Assembly (NCBI RefSeq): GCF_030159855.1
Contig: NZ_BSNG01000001.1
Coordinates: 3,410,001 to 3,474,000 of the forward strand
Source of the DNA: Devosia yakushimensis
GTDB taxonomy: Bacteria; Pseudomonadota; Alphaproteobacteria; Rhizobiales; Devosiaceae
Direction of reading: 5' to 3'
DNA: 64,000 nt
Shown: positions 27,202-37,137 of the stretch, in pieces
How positions within the stretch are numbered: position 1 is the first letter of the stretch
How the letters are laid out: each line of letters opens with the position of its first letter
Notes under the pieces: generated by a model
Database searches by the model: none
What the model was told of the DNA's origin: nothing
Seen by the model: the letters and a program-made list of their open reading frames with translations, nothing else
Position numbers and translations under genes: made by a program

Positions 27202-28551
27202 GTGGCACAAGGTGTTCTCAAGCAGGGCATTGCGCCCGGTCGACTGGAACCGCAACAGTATAAGTCGAACTTTGCCGATCTTCATCCCCCGCTCGACCGC
27301 CACGAGGCCTATGTCGAGGCCGACAGATGCTATTTCTGTTACGACGCGCCCTGCATGAATGCCTGTCCGACCGCGATCGACATTCCCCTCTTCATCCGCG
27401 AAATCGCCACCGGCAATCCGATGGGCGCCGCCGAAACCATTTTCGAGCAGAATATCCTGGGGGGCATGTGCGCCCGGGTCTGCCCCACCGAACAGCTCTG
27501 CGAAGAAGCCTGCGTGCGCGAGGAAGCCGAAGGCAAGCCGGTCAAGATCGGCCAGCTGCAGCGCTACGCCACCGATATCGCCATGTTCCACGGCGCCCAA
27601 TTCTTCGAGCGCGCCGAACCGACCGGCAAGACCATTGCCGTGGTCGGCGCCGGCCCCGCCGGCCTTGCCGCCGCCCATCGCCTCGCCGTTAGAGGTCATG
27701 ATGTCGTGATGTTTGACGCCCGCCCCAAATCGGGGGGCCTCAACGAATATGGCATCGCTTCCTATAAGAGCACCGATGGCTTTGCCCAGCGCGAGGTCGA
27801 TTACGTCACCGCCATTGGCGGCATCACCATCGAGAATGACAAGGCACTGGGCCGCGATTTCTCGCTGGAAGATTTGCAGGCTAAATATAGCGCCGTGTTC
27901 CTGGGCATGGGCCTGGGCGGCGTTAATGCGCTCAGGGCCGAGAATGAGGACGCGTCTGGCGTCGCCAATGCCGTCGATTTCATCGCCGAACTGCGTCAGG
28001 CCACCGATCTGGCCAATCTCGCCGTAGGCCGCCGCGTCGTTGTCATCGGCGGCGGCATGACGGCGGTGGACGCCGCCGTGCAGTCCAAGCTGCTCGGCGC
28101 CGAAGAGGTGACCATGGTCTATCGCCGCGGCAAGGAACAGATGAGCGCCTCGGAATTCGAGCAGGACCTGGCGGCTGCCAAGGGCGTCACCATTCGCCAC
28201 TGGATGGCCCCCAAACGCGTGCTCACCGATGGCGAAAAGGTCACCGGGATCGAATTGGCCTATACCGCCCTGGTCGATGACAAATTGGTCGAAACCGGCG
28301 AAGTCGTTTCCATCCCGGCCGATCAGGTATTCAAGGCCATTGGACAAACCCTTGCCAGCGACGGCGGCGGGCTCGAATTGTCAGGCGGCAAGATCGCGGT
28401 CGACGACCAGGGCCGCACCTCGCTGCGCGGCGTCTGGGCCGGCGGGGATTGCGCCACGGGCGGCGACGATCTGACTGTCACCGCCGTTGCCGAGGGCCGC
28501 GACGCGGCCGAGAGTATTCACGCTTACCTTGCCGGAGGCTCCAATGGCTGA
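27202..28551 (+). CDS. preT: NAD-dependent dihydropyrimidine dehydrogenase, flavin subunit PreT
   Basis: Encodes 449 residues from GTG at 27202, AAGGGGAG upstream. Together with PreA it reduces uracil and thymine to dihydro-forms, first step of reductive pyrimidine catabolism. Features in order: cysteines CYFCYDAPCMNACPT (about 43-57) and CARVCPTEQLCEEACV (about 90-105) for iron-sulphur clusters, FAD motif VVGAGPAGLAAA (about 147), and NAD(P) motif VVIGGGMTAVDAA (about 280). The length is close to other PreT proteins. Its stop overlaps the preA start by eight bases, so translation is coupled. Confidence 0.92.
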   Translation: MAQGVLKQGIAPGRLEPQQYKSNFADLHPPLDRHEAYVEADRCYFCYDAPCMNACPTAIDIPLFIREIATGNPMGAAETIFEQNILGGMCARVCPTEQLCEEACVREEAEGKPVKIGQLQRYATDIAMFHGAQFFERAEPTGKTIAVVGAGPAGLAAAHRLAVRGHDVVMFDARPKSGGLNEYGIASYKSTDGFAQREVDYVTAIGGITIENDKALGRDFSLEDLQAKYSAVFLGMGLGGVNALRAENEDASGVANAVDFIAELRQATDLANLAVGRRVVVIGGGMTAVDAAVQSKLLGAEEVTMVYRRGKEQMSASEFEQDLAAAKGVTIRHWMAPKRVLTDGEKVTGIELAYTALVDDKLVETGEVVSIPADQVFKAIGQTLASDGGGLELSGGKIAVDDQGRTSLRGVWAGGDCATGGDDLTVTAVAEGRDAAESIHAYLAGGSNG

Positions 28552-29866
28552 TCTGCGCAATAATTTCGTCGGCATCAAATCGCCTAATCCATTCTGGCTG
28601 GCTTCGGCTCCGCCCACCGACAAGGCCTATAATGTCGAGCGCGCCTTCAAGGCGGGCTGGGGCGGTGTGGTCTGGAAGACGCTGGGCGAAGAAGGCCCCC
28701 CGGTCGTCAACGTCAACGGCCCCCGCTATGGCGCCATTTTCGGCGCCGACCGGCGCCTGCTCGGCCTCAACAATATCGAGCTGATCACTGACCGGCCGCT
28801 GCAGGTCAATCTGCAGGAAATGAAGCAGGTCAAGATGAACTGGCCCGACCGCGCTTTGATCGCCTCGATCATGGTGCCCTGCGAGGAAGACGCCTGGAAA
28901 GCCATTCTGCCGCTGGTGGAAGAAACCGGCGCCGATGGCATCGAGCTCAATTTCGGCTGCCCGCATGGCATGAGCGAACGCGGCATGGGCGCCGCTGTCG
29001 GCCAGGTGCCCGAATATATCGAAATGGTGGTGCGCTGGTGCAAGCAATATACCCGCATGCCGGTGATCACCAAGCTCACGCCGAACATCACCGACATCCG
29101 CAAACCCGCCCGCGCCGCCAAGGCCGGCGGCACCGATGCGGTCTCTTTGATCAACACCATCAATTCAATCGTCTCGGTTGATCTGGATGACTTTGCGCCC
29201 GTGCCTACCGTGGCCGGCAAGGGCACACATGGCGGCTATTGCGGCCCGGCGGTCAAACCCATTGCGCTCAACATGGTCGCAGAAATTGCCCGCGACCCGG
29301 AAACCCATGGCCTACCCATTTCGGGCATTGGCGGCATCACCACCTGGCGCGATGCGGCCGAGTTCATCGCCTTGGGCTCAGGCAATGTGCAGGTCTGCAC
29401 GGCGGCCATGACCTATGGCTTCAAGATCGTTGAAGAAATGATTTCGGGCCTCTCCAACTGGATGGACGAAAAGGGCCACAAAGACCTCGACGCCATTACC
29501 GGCCGCGCCGTGCGCAATGTCACCGATTGGCAATATCTCGATCTCGAATATATCGCCAAAGCCAAGATCGATCAGGACCTCTGCATCAAATGCGGCCGCT
29601 GCCACATTGCCTGCGAGGACACCTCGCACCAGGCGATCAGCAAGGAAAAGGACGGCAAGCGCTATTTCGAGGTGATGAACGACGAATGCGTCGGCTGCAA
29701 TCTCTGCGTCAATGTCTGCCCGGTGGACGATTGCATCACCATGGAAGCCTTGCCCGTCGGGACGGTCGACGAACGCACCGGCCGCATCGTCACCGGCAAA
29801 TACGCCAACTGGACCAGCCATCCGAACAATCCGATGTCCAAGCCGGCCGTGGAGCCGGCGGAATAG
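28544..29866 (+). CDS. preA: NAD-dependent dihydropyrimidine dehydrogenase subunit PreA
   Basis: Encodes 440 residues from ATG at 28544, GGAGG upstream. Residues about 1-310 are an FMN barrel of the dihydroorotate/dihydropyrimidine dehydrogenase class (ELNFGCPHGMSERGMG, VITKLTPNITDI, GIGGITTWRDAAEFI). Residues about 345-410 hold two 4Fe-4S motifs, CIKCGRCHIACED and CVGCNLCVNVCPVDDC. In pig dihydropyrimidine dehydrogenase the catalytic Cys is in ACGQ after GMG; here the aligned residue (about 152) is Val (AAVGQ). This substitution may be common in bacterial PreA. It is the last gene before the repeat R4 region. Confidence 0.92.
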   Translation: MADLRNNFVGIKSPNPFWLASAPPTDKAYNVERAFKAGWGGVVWKTLGEEGPPVVNVNGPRYGAIFGADRRLLGLNNIELITDRPLQVNLQEMKQVKMNWPDRALIASIMVPCEEDAWKAILPLVEETGADGIELNFGCPHGMSERGMGAAVGQVPEYIEMVVRWCKQYTRMPVITKLTPNITDIRKPARAAKAGGTDAVSLINTINSIVSVDLDDFAPVPTVAGKGTHGGYCGPAVKPIALNMVAEIARDPETHGLPISGIGGITTWRDAAEFIALGSGNVQVCTAAMTYGFKIVEEMISGLSNWMDEKGHKDLDAITGRAVRNVTDWQYLDLEYIAKAKIDQDLCIKCGRCHIACEDTSHQAISKEKDGKRYFEVMNDECVGCNLCVNVCPVDDCITMEALPVGTVDERTGRIVTGKYANWTSHPNNPMSKPAVEPAE

Positions 29867-30253
29867 GGAGCGGGCCTCCTCTGTGGGCGCGTGTTTGCTC
29901 TGGACGCATCAAAACCACGATGTCATCCCGGCGCAGGCCGGGATCCATGCTGAAGGCCATCAGCACCGCCCAGTGTTGGGAGAGGGCACAGCATGGATTC
30001 CGGCCGGAGCCTGTCCTCGGGCGCGAAGCGTCCCGGGGGCCGGAATGACCCGGTGGGTGGATACGAGTCCCAGGCCAATATTGCTCCTTTGATCGGCGCT
30101 CTCTATCGGAGAGGGCTCACAAACTTATCCCCTCCCCACCCAACCGATTTAATCTCGCCAACACCGGCAATGATTTGGGTCATCCTGTCGAATTCTGTCA
30201 GCACCACTCGTCATAGGAGCAGCATCCAACTGACCTTACGATAGGATCCTGCC
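29867..30253. repeat. Gene-free stretch with an inverted repeat
   Basis: This 387-base gap holds a degenerate inverted repeat at about 29919-30049 (left arm starts ATGTCATCCCGGCGCAGGCC; right arm contains GGATTCCGGCCG and ends near GGCCGGAATGAC). It belongs to the same CATTCC-type family as at 6008-6090 and 53039-53234. The remaining 200 bases hold nothing I can identify. Confidence 0.7.
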
Positions 30254-30631
30254 ATGCCGACCGATCTGACCTCGACGCTTATCCTGCTGGCCCGCCTGCT
30301 GCTGGGCGGCGCTTTTCTGATTTTTGGCCTCCGCAATATCGCCAACGTAGGCCCGCTGACCGCCGGCCTGACCGCGCGCGGCCTGCCCTTGCCTCGCATC
30401 GCCGCCATTATCGGTGTGGGGCTGCAGATCGTTGGTGGCGCGCTGACGGCGATCGGGCCACTCGGCGCCTGGGGCGGCGCTGGCCTCATCGTTTTCGTGG
30501 TGCTAGCCACGGTGTTGTTTCACAATTTCTGGGACTATGAGGGCGCCGACCGCGCCAGCCACGTCACGGCAAATATCATGAATGCCGGCCTGATCGGCGC
30601 ATTCCTTCTGGTCATCGCGGTCAGTCTCTAG
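30254..30631 (+). CDS. DoxX-family membrane protein
   Basis: Encodes 125 residues with four predicted helices. The sequence begins LILLARLLLGGAFLIFGLRN and includes IIGVGLQIVGGALTAIG, both typical of DoxX proteins, inner-membrane proteins linked to redox or thiol stress. The end HNFWDYEG, then a helix, also fits DoxX. It sits inside the pyrimidine region but nothing in the sequence ties it to that pathway. Confident family, unknown function. Confidence 0.8.
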   Translation: MPTDLTSTLILLARLLLGGAFLIFGLRNIANVGPLTAGLTARGLPLPRIAAIIGVGLQIVGGALTAIGPLGAWGGAGLIVFVVLATVLFHNFWDYEGADRASHVTANIMNAGLIGAFLLVIAVSL

Positions 30632-30731
30632 CCAAACTATTCAATTTTGAATGGATGGCGATCAATATTTGCGAAATTACTTCGTTCTTGAATGGTCGTA
30701 GGACCGAAGCAATTCAACAGAGGTTTTCGCC

Positions 30732-31136
30732 ATGACCAACAAGATTGCTTCTTCCGGCCAATACGCGATAGCCGGCGCCGTGCTGCTGCAACGGCTCGAA
30801 GGCCTTGCCGCGCTGGGTCTGGGCGTTGCGGCCTATGCCTGGCTCGGCCAGTCCTGGTTGATCTTCGCCCTGCTGTTCCTCGTGCCCGATATCACCATGC
30901 TGGGCTATCTCCGGTCCGCCCGGTTTGGTGCGCTGACCTATAATCTGGGGCACACCTATATGGCGCCCGCCCTGCTGGCGCTGGCCGGCCTGGCTGCCGG
31001 TCCGCTGGCCTATGGCCTCGCCGCCATCTGGGTGGCCCATATCGGTTTCGACCGGACGCTGGGCTACGGCCTCAAGCTCGAAAGCTTCGAGGCCACCCAT
31101 CTTGGCCCGATCGGCAAGGCGCGTAAGGGCCGCTAG
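30732..31136 (+). CDS. DUF4260-family membrane protein
   Basis: Encodes 134 residues with about four helices. It contains LLQRLEGLAALGLGVAAYAW, FLVPDITMLGYL and HTYMAPALLAL followed by HIGFDRTLGYGLK and FEATHLGPIGK, which I recognise as the DUF4260 pattern. Function is unknown. It converges with the reductase-like gene at 31138-31740, one base apart. Start ATG at 30732. Confidence 0.75.
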   Translation: MTNKIASSGQYAIAGAVLLQRLEGLAALGLGVAAYAWLGQSWLIFALLFLVPDITMLGYLRSARFGALTYNLGHTYMAPALLALAGLAAGPLAYGLAAIWVAHIGFDRTLGYGLKLESFEATHLGPIGKARKGR

Positions 31137-31137
31137 A

Positions 31138-31740
31138 TCAAGGTTTTGCCACGCGATAATCCATATGGGTCGTGAGCCGCGTCGCGCGGGCGCCAATGGG
31201 TTCGAGCGTCGCAGTCAGCCCATCCCACAGCCGCTCGCCCTGGCCCAGCACTACCGGCGCGATCTGCAGATGAAGCAGGTCGACCGCCGCCATATTGAGG
31301 TAGTTCCGCAGCGTGGTGACGCCGCCGGCAATCACGACATCGCGGGCGCCCGCCGCTTCCCTGGCGCGGGCCAGCGCCACTTCGGGCCCTTCGGTCACGA
31401 AGTGAAAGACCGTACCGCCCTCCATCTCGATCGGCGGCCGTGTGTAGTGAGTGAGGACGAAAACCGGGGCATGATAGGGCGGATTTGGGCCCCACCAGCC
31501 CTTCCAGTCGAGCTCCCACACATCCGGCCCCGGCGCGGCAAACATGTTCCGGCCCATGATGAAGGCACCATAATTGGTGATGGTCTCGATCTCGGCGCGA
31601 TTGTTGTCGGCGTCCTCGAACATCCAGCGGTGCATGGGTTCGCCCTCGATATCACCGAACGGCTTTTCCCGGCTCTGGTTGAGGCCGGTGCCGAAGCCGT
31701 CGAGCGACAGGCTCATATGGGCGTGTACGTGTTGCGTCAT
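31138..31740 (-). CDS. Dihydrofolate reductase-like (RibD C-terminal domain) protein
   Basis: Encodes 200 residues of the RibD_C/dihydrofolate reductase superfamily. It starts with MSLSLDGFG, the usual lead of this group, followed by FIMGRNMF, FVLTHYTRPPIEMEGG and VVIAGGVTTLRNYL, typical of NADPH-binding pyrimidine-type reductases of unknown substrate. A 26-bp palindromic region directly upstream suggests local regulation. Start ATG at 31740. Confidence 0.8.
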   Translation of the reverse strand: MTQHVHAHMSLSLDGFGTGLNQSREKPFGDIEGEPMHRWMFEDADNNRAEIETITNYGAFIMGRNMFAAPGPDVWELDWKGWWGPNPPYHAPVFVLTHYTRPPIEMEGGTVFHFVTEGPEVALARAREAAGARDVVIAGGVTTLRNYLNMAAVDLLHLQIAPVVLGQGERLWDGLTATLEPIGARATRLTTHMDYRVAKP

Positions 31741-31751
31741 TTCCTCGCTCC

Positions 31752-31777
31752 AATACTTAATTGACGACTTAAGTATT
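31752..31777. promoter_or_regulatory. Palindromic operator candidate
   Basis: AATACTTAA (31752-31760) and TTAAGTATT (31769-31777) are perfect inverted 9-mers separated by 8 bases, just upstream of the reductase-like gene start at 31740. ArsR/MarR-type regulators use such sites. No matching regulator gene is adjacent. Confidence 0.45.
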
Positions 31778-31816
31778 AGGAAAACCCATTGGCCTTGTCA
31801 AGCACCAGCTTAACAA

Positions 31817-32536
31817 TCAGCCCTTGGGCCGCGGCGTCAGGCCATAGAGGAACAATTGCTCGAGATAGCGCGCCGCATCCTCGAAGCGCCCTTCGCCACC
31901 GCGCGCCGGGCCCAGCACAGCCCGCACCTGCACGTCGAAATCGGCATAGTGCTGGGTCGTCGCCCAGATCGAAAAGATCAGGTGATAGGGGTCGGTCCGC
32001 GCAATGCGGCCCTGGTCCATCCAGGCGGTCAGCACCGCCGCCTTTTCGTCGACGAGATTTTTGAGGTCGATCTCGATCATCTCGATAATGCGTGGCGCCC
32101 CCTGCAGCATTTCATTGGCAAAGAGCCGGCTTTCGCGCGGAAAATCGCGGGCCATTTCGAGCTTGCGTCTTATGTAGGAGCGGATTTCGGGGAAGGGATC
32201 GCCGTTCTCATCCATGTCACGCAGCGGCGCCAGCCAGGTCACCAGCAATTCGGAAATCAGCCGGCGGTGAATCTCTTCCTTGCGCGGGAAGTAATAGAGC
32301 AGGTTCGGCTTGCTCATGCCCGCCACTTCGGCGATCTGGTCGATCGTGGCGCCGCGGAAGCCATGCAGGGAAAACACGTCCAGCGCGGCTTCGAGAATAA
32401 TGTCCTGCTTCTCCCGCTGAATCCGGGTCAGCGGCCGCGCCTTTTCCTTGGCGTGAGCGACGGCCTTTGCCGCCGCCTTGTGCTGGCGTTTGGCGGGGGC
32501 GGAAGACGGAGAGCTTTTCAACTTGATCGGCGGCAT
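31817..32536 (-). CDS. rutR: TetR-family regulator of pyrimidine catabolism, RutR-like
   Basis: Encodes 239 residues from ATG at 32536 with AAGG seven bases upstream; the longer frame upstream covers the operator and is unlikely to be translated. The N-terminal about 45 residues are Lys/Ala-rich. The TetR helix-turn-helix is ATIDQIAEVAGMSKPNLLYYF (about residues 70-90), and LFANEMLQGAP matches RutR. RutR represses pyrimidine-use genes and responds to uracil or thymine. It is divergent from the aminotransferase gene with a well-conserved RutR box between them. Confidence 0.82.
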   Translation of the reverse strand: MPPIKLKSSPSSAPAKRQHKAAAKAVAHAKEKARPLTRIQREKQDIILEAALDVFSLHGFRGATIDQIAEVAGMSKPNLLYYFPRKEEIHRRLISELLVTWLAPLRDMDENGDPFPEIRSYIRRKLEMARDFPRESRLFANEMLQGAPRIIEMIEIDLKNLVDEKAAVLTAWMDQGRIARTDPYHLIFSIWATTQHYADFDVQVRAVLGPARGGEGRFEDAARYLEQLFLYGLTPRPKG

Positions 32537-32571
32537 TTTCGCCTTGCGGGAAGTTTTGGGAGTGCTAACAT

Positions 32572-32587
32572 TTTTCCAACTGGTCAA
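32572..32587. promoter_or_regulatory. Candidate RutR box before the aminotransferase gene
   Basis: TTTTCCAACTGGTCAA matches TTGACCA-nn-TGGTCAA with a perfect right half and five of seven in the left half. It lies between the divergent rutR-like gene and the aminotransferase (start 32670). A second palindrome, ATGACCAGCTGCGTCAT at 32628-32644, is close to the start. Confidence 0.55.
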
Positions 32588-32669
32588 AATTCTTGGTAAC
32601 ACGTTCCCGCGTCAAGAGCCAATAAACATGACCAGCTGCGTCATATAAATATGGGAGCGAGGGGTAATC

Positions 32670-33994
32670 GTGTCCACTTCAACAACAGTCGCGCCGAACG
32701 ATCTGAGCGCTTTCTGGATGCCGTTCACGGCCAACCGGCAATTCAAGAAATCGCCGCGCATGTTTGTTGCGGCCAAGGACATGCATTACACCACTGCCGA
32801 TGGTCGCCAGGTGCTCGATGGCACGGCGGGGCTCTGGTGCGTCAATGCCGGCCATGCCCGCCCGCTGATCGTCGAGGCCATCGCCAAGCAGGCCGCCGAG
32901 CTCGATTATGCGCCCGCCTTTCAGATGGGCCATCCCAAGGCGTTCGAATTGGCCAATCGGCTGGTCGATATTGCACCCAAGGGGCTCGATCATGTGCTGT
33001 TCACCAATTCGGGTTCTGAGTCGGTCGAAACCGCGCTCAAGGTGGCGTTGGCCTATCACCGTGTCAAAGGCGATGGCAGCCGTTTCCGGCTGATCGGCCG
33101 CGAGCGCGGCTATCATGGCGTCAATTTTGGCGGCATTTCGGTGGGCGGCATCGTCACCAACCGCAAGATGTTCGGCACGCTGCTGACCGGCGTCGATCAT
33201 CTGCCGCATACCCATAACCTTGCCAAGAACGCCTTTACCAGGGGCGAACCCGAGCATGGCCTCGACCTGGCCGATGAGCTCGAACGCATCGTCACCCTGC
33301 ACGATGCTTCCACCATTGCGGCCGTCATTGTCGAGCCGGTCGCCGGCTCGACCGGCGTGCTGATCCCGCCCAAGGGCTATTTGCAGCGCCTGCGCGACAT
33401 CACCAAAAAGCATGGCATTCTGCTGATCTTTGACGAGGTCATTACCGGCTTCGGGCGGCTGGGCACCCCCTTCGCCGCCGATTATTTCGGCGTCACGCCC
33501 GATATCATGGTCACCGCCAAGGGCCTGACCAATGGCATTATCCCGATGGGCGCCGTGCTGGTGTCGCCGGAAATCCACGATGCCTTCATGGGCGGGCCGG
33601 AACACGTCATCGAGTTCTTCCATGGCTATACCTATTCGGGCAATCCGGTGGCTTCGGCTGCCGCGCTCGCCACGCTCGAAACCTATAAGCAGGAAGACCT
33701 GCTGACCCGCGGCGCTGAGCTCGCACCCTATTTCGCCGATGCCCTGCACTCGCTCAAGGGCGAGCCGCATGTCATCGATATCCGCAATATCGGGCTGGTC
33801 GGCGCCATCGAGCTTGACCCGATTGCCGGCTCGCCCACCAAGCGCGCTTTCTCGGCCTTCCTCGCCGCCTATGAAAGCGGCTTCCTGATCCGCACCACCG
33901 GCGACATCATCGCGCTCTCGCCTCCGCTGATCATCTCCAAGGGCCAGATCGACGAATTGATCGACGGTATTCGCACCGTGCTGCGGGGGATTGC

Positions 33995-33998
<4 letters not shown>
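32670..33998 (+). CDS. Omega-amino acid:pyruvate aminotransferase
   Basis: Encodes 442 residues from GTG at 32670 with GAGGGG upstream. It is a class III PLP-dependent aminotransferase: PLP-binding FTNSGSESVETALKVALAYHR, FDEVITGFGRLG with the conserved Asp, and TAKGLTNGIIPMGAV with the PLP Lys. In this context it should convert beta-alanine and 3-aminoisobutyrate, the end products of uracil and thymine breakdown, to (methyl)malonate semialdehyde. It overlaps mmsA by four bases and is under the RutR box. Confidence 0.88.
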
Positions 33999-35490
<1,492 letters not shown>

Positions 35491-35491
<1 letters not shown>

Positions 35492-35799
35492 TGCGTATCT
35501 CGCTCGAGGTTCATCCGCCCGGCGATCAACCGGATACGAGCGGCCTGCGGGACGGTGTGTTTGTTGAGATTTATCTCGATGCCGTAGGACGAGATGAACT
35601 CGTGCGTGAGCTACAGGCTATGAATTGGGACGACGGTCCCCGTAGTAACGAGCACTTCCATCTTTACTCCAACAAGTGGGGTGGAAGTGGTCTGACTGAA
35701 GAGCGTCGAGACCCTAACAGTTTTGTCTGTCGCGGCCTCAAAGTCTATCTCCGTCCGGAGGGCGAACCCCTTTGGCCGGCCCAATCCGATAAGGAATAG
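35491..35799 (+). CDS. Small protein of unknown function, Imm32-like at low confidence
   Basis: Encodes 102 residues (MRISLEVHPPGDQPDTSGL). The layout VELQAMNWDD-type helix followed by HFHLYSNKWGGSGLTEER and a hydrophobic GLKVYLRPEGEP resembles Imm32-type immunity proteins as I recall them, but this is weak. Base use is visibly lower in G and C than the flanking pathway genes. It starts by TAATG overlap with mmsA and ends four bases before the ureidopropionase start, so it is embedded in a metabolic operon. It could be a recent insertion. Confidence 0.5.
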
Positions 35800-35803
35800 C
35801 CCC

Positions 35804-37054
35804 ATGTCTGCCCCCGGAGAAAACCTCAAGATCAATGGCGACCGTCTGTGGGACAGCCTCATGGATATGGCCAAGATCGGGCCGGGCATTGCCGGTGGCA
35901 ATAATCGGCAGACGCTGACCGATGCGGATGGCGAGGGCCGCCATCTGTTCCAGCGCTGGTGCGAAGCGGCAGGGCTCAGCATGAGCGTCGACAAGATGGG
36001 CACCATGTTCGCCACTCGCGACGGCACCGACCCCGATGCCCTGCCGGTCTATGTCGGCAGCCATCTCGATACCCAGCCCACTGGCGGCAAATATGATGGC
36101 GTGCTGGGCGTTTTGGCCGGGCTCGAAGTCATCCGCTCGATGAACGATCTGGGCATCAAAACCAAGCACCCCATTGTCGTCACCAATTGGGCCAATGAGG
36201 AAGGCGCGCGCTTTGCGCCGGCCATGCTGGCCTCGGGCGTGTTCGCCGGAATGCACACCATCGACTACGCCTATGGCCGCAAGGACATGGACGGCAAGAC
36301 CTATGGCGAGGAGCTCCAGCGCATCGGCTGGCTGGGCACCGAAGACGTCGGCGCGCGCAAAATGCATGCCTATTTCGAATATCACATCGAGCAAGGCCCG
36401 ATCCTTGAATCCGAGAACAAGCAGATCGGCGTCGTTACCCATTGCCAGGGCCTGTGGTGGCTCGAATTCACCCTGACGGGTAAGGAAGCCCATACCGGCT
36501 CGACCCCCATGGCCATGCGCGTCAATGCGGGCCTTGCCATGGCGCGGATCATCGAGGCGGTGCAGGCCATTGCCATGGAAAACCAGCCGGGCGCGGTGGC
36601 CGGGGTCGGCCAGGCAAAGTTCTCGCCCAATTCGCGCAATGTGCTGCCCGGAACGGTGGTGTTCACCGTCGATCTGCGCACGCCCGACCAGGGCAAGCTC
36701 GACCGCATGCGCGCAGCCATCGAGGCCAAGGCCGCCGAGATTTCGGCTGATCTAGGCGTGGGCTGCTCGGTCGAAGCCGTCGGGCATTTTGATCCCGTCA
36801 CGTTCGACCCGACCCTGGTCGCCCGGGTCCGCAAGGCCGCCGAAGATCTGGGCTATAGCCACATGAACATCATTTCCGGCGCCGGGCACGATGCCTGCTG
36901 GGCCGCCAAAGTGGCGCCATCCACCATGATCATGTGCCCCTGCGTCGGCGGGCTCAGCCACAATGAGGCGGAGGAAATCTCCAAGGAATGGGCAGCGGCC
37001 GGTGCCGATGTGCTGTTCCACGCAGTTGTCGAAACGGCGGAGATCGTGGAGTGA
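35804..37054 (+). CDS. Zinc-dependent M20 amidohydrolase: beta-ureidopropionase / N-carbamoyl-L-amino acid hydrolase
   Basis: Encodes 416 residues from ATG at 35804, AAGGAA seven bases upstream. Visible metal and catalytic features: GSHLDTQPTGG (His, Asp), WANEEGARF (paired Glu), EYHIEQGPIL (His, Glu), TGSTPMAMRVNA, and AGHDACWAAK. These place it in the hydantoinase/carbamoylase (HyuC, allantoate amidohydrolase) group. With dihydropyrimidinase next door it should remove the carbamoyl group from N-carbamoyl-beta-alanine, releasing beta-alanine, CO2 and ammonia. It is followed by a hairpin at 37077-37111. Confidence 0.88.
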   Translation: MSAPGENLKINGDRLWDSLMDMAKIGPGIAGGNNRQTLTDADGEGRHLFQRWCEAAGLSMSVDKMGTMFATRDGTDPDALPVYVGSHLDTQPTGGKYDGVLGVLAGLEVIRSMNDLGIKTKHPIVVTNWANEEGARFAPAMLASGVFAGMHTIDYAYGRKDMDGKTYGEELQRIGWLGTEDVGARKMHAYFEYHIEQGPILESENKQIGVVTHCQGLWWLEFTLTGKEAHTGSTPMAMRVNAGLAMARIIEAVQAIAMENQPGAVAGVGQAKFSPNSRNVLPGTVVFTVDLRTPDQGKLDRMRAAIEAKAAEISADLGVGCSVEAVGHFDPVTFDPTLVARVRKAAEDLGYSHMNIISGAGHDACWAAKVAPSTMIMCPCVGGLSHNEAEEISKEWAAAGADVLFHAVVETAEIVE

Positions 37055-37076
37055 CGCCTTTCAGCTAAATATATGA

Positions 37077-37111
37077 CCGCGCCCCCATTCTGAGGGGAAG
37101 AAGGGGCGCGG
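37077..37111 (+). promoter_or_regulatory. Intercistronic stem-loop
   Basis: CCGCGCCCC (37077-37085) pairs with GGGGCGCGG (37103-37111) around a 17-base loop between the ureidopropionase and dihydropyrimidinase genes. No T run follows, so it more likely affects mRNA stability than termination. Confidence 0.5.
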
Positions 37112-37137
37112 GACCCGGCATTTCAGAGGGAACGGAA

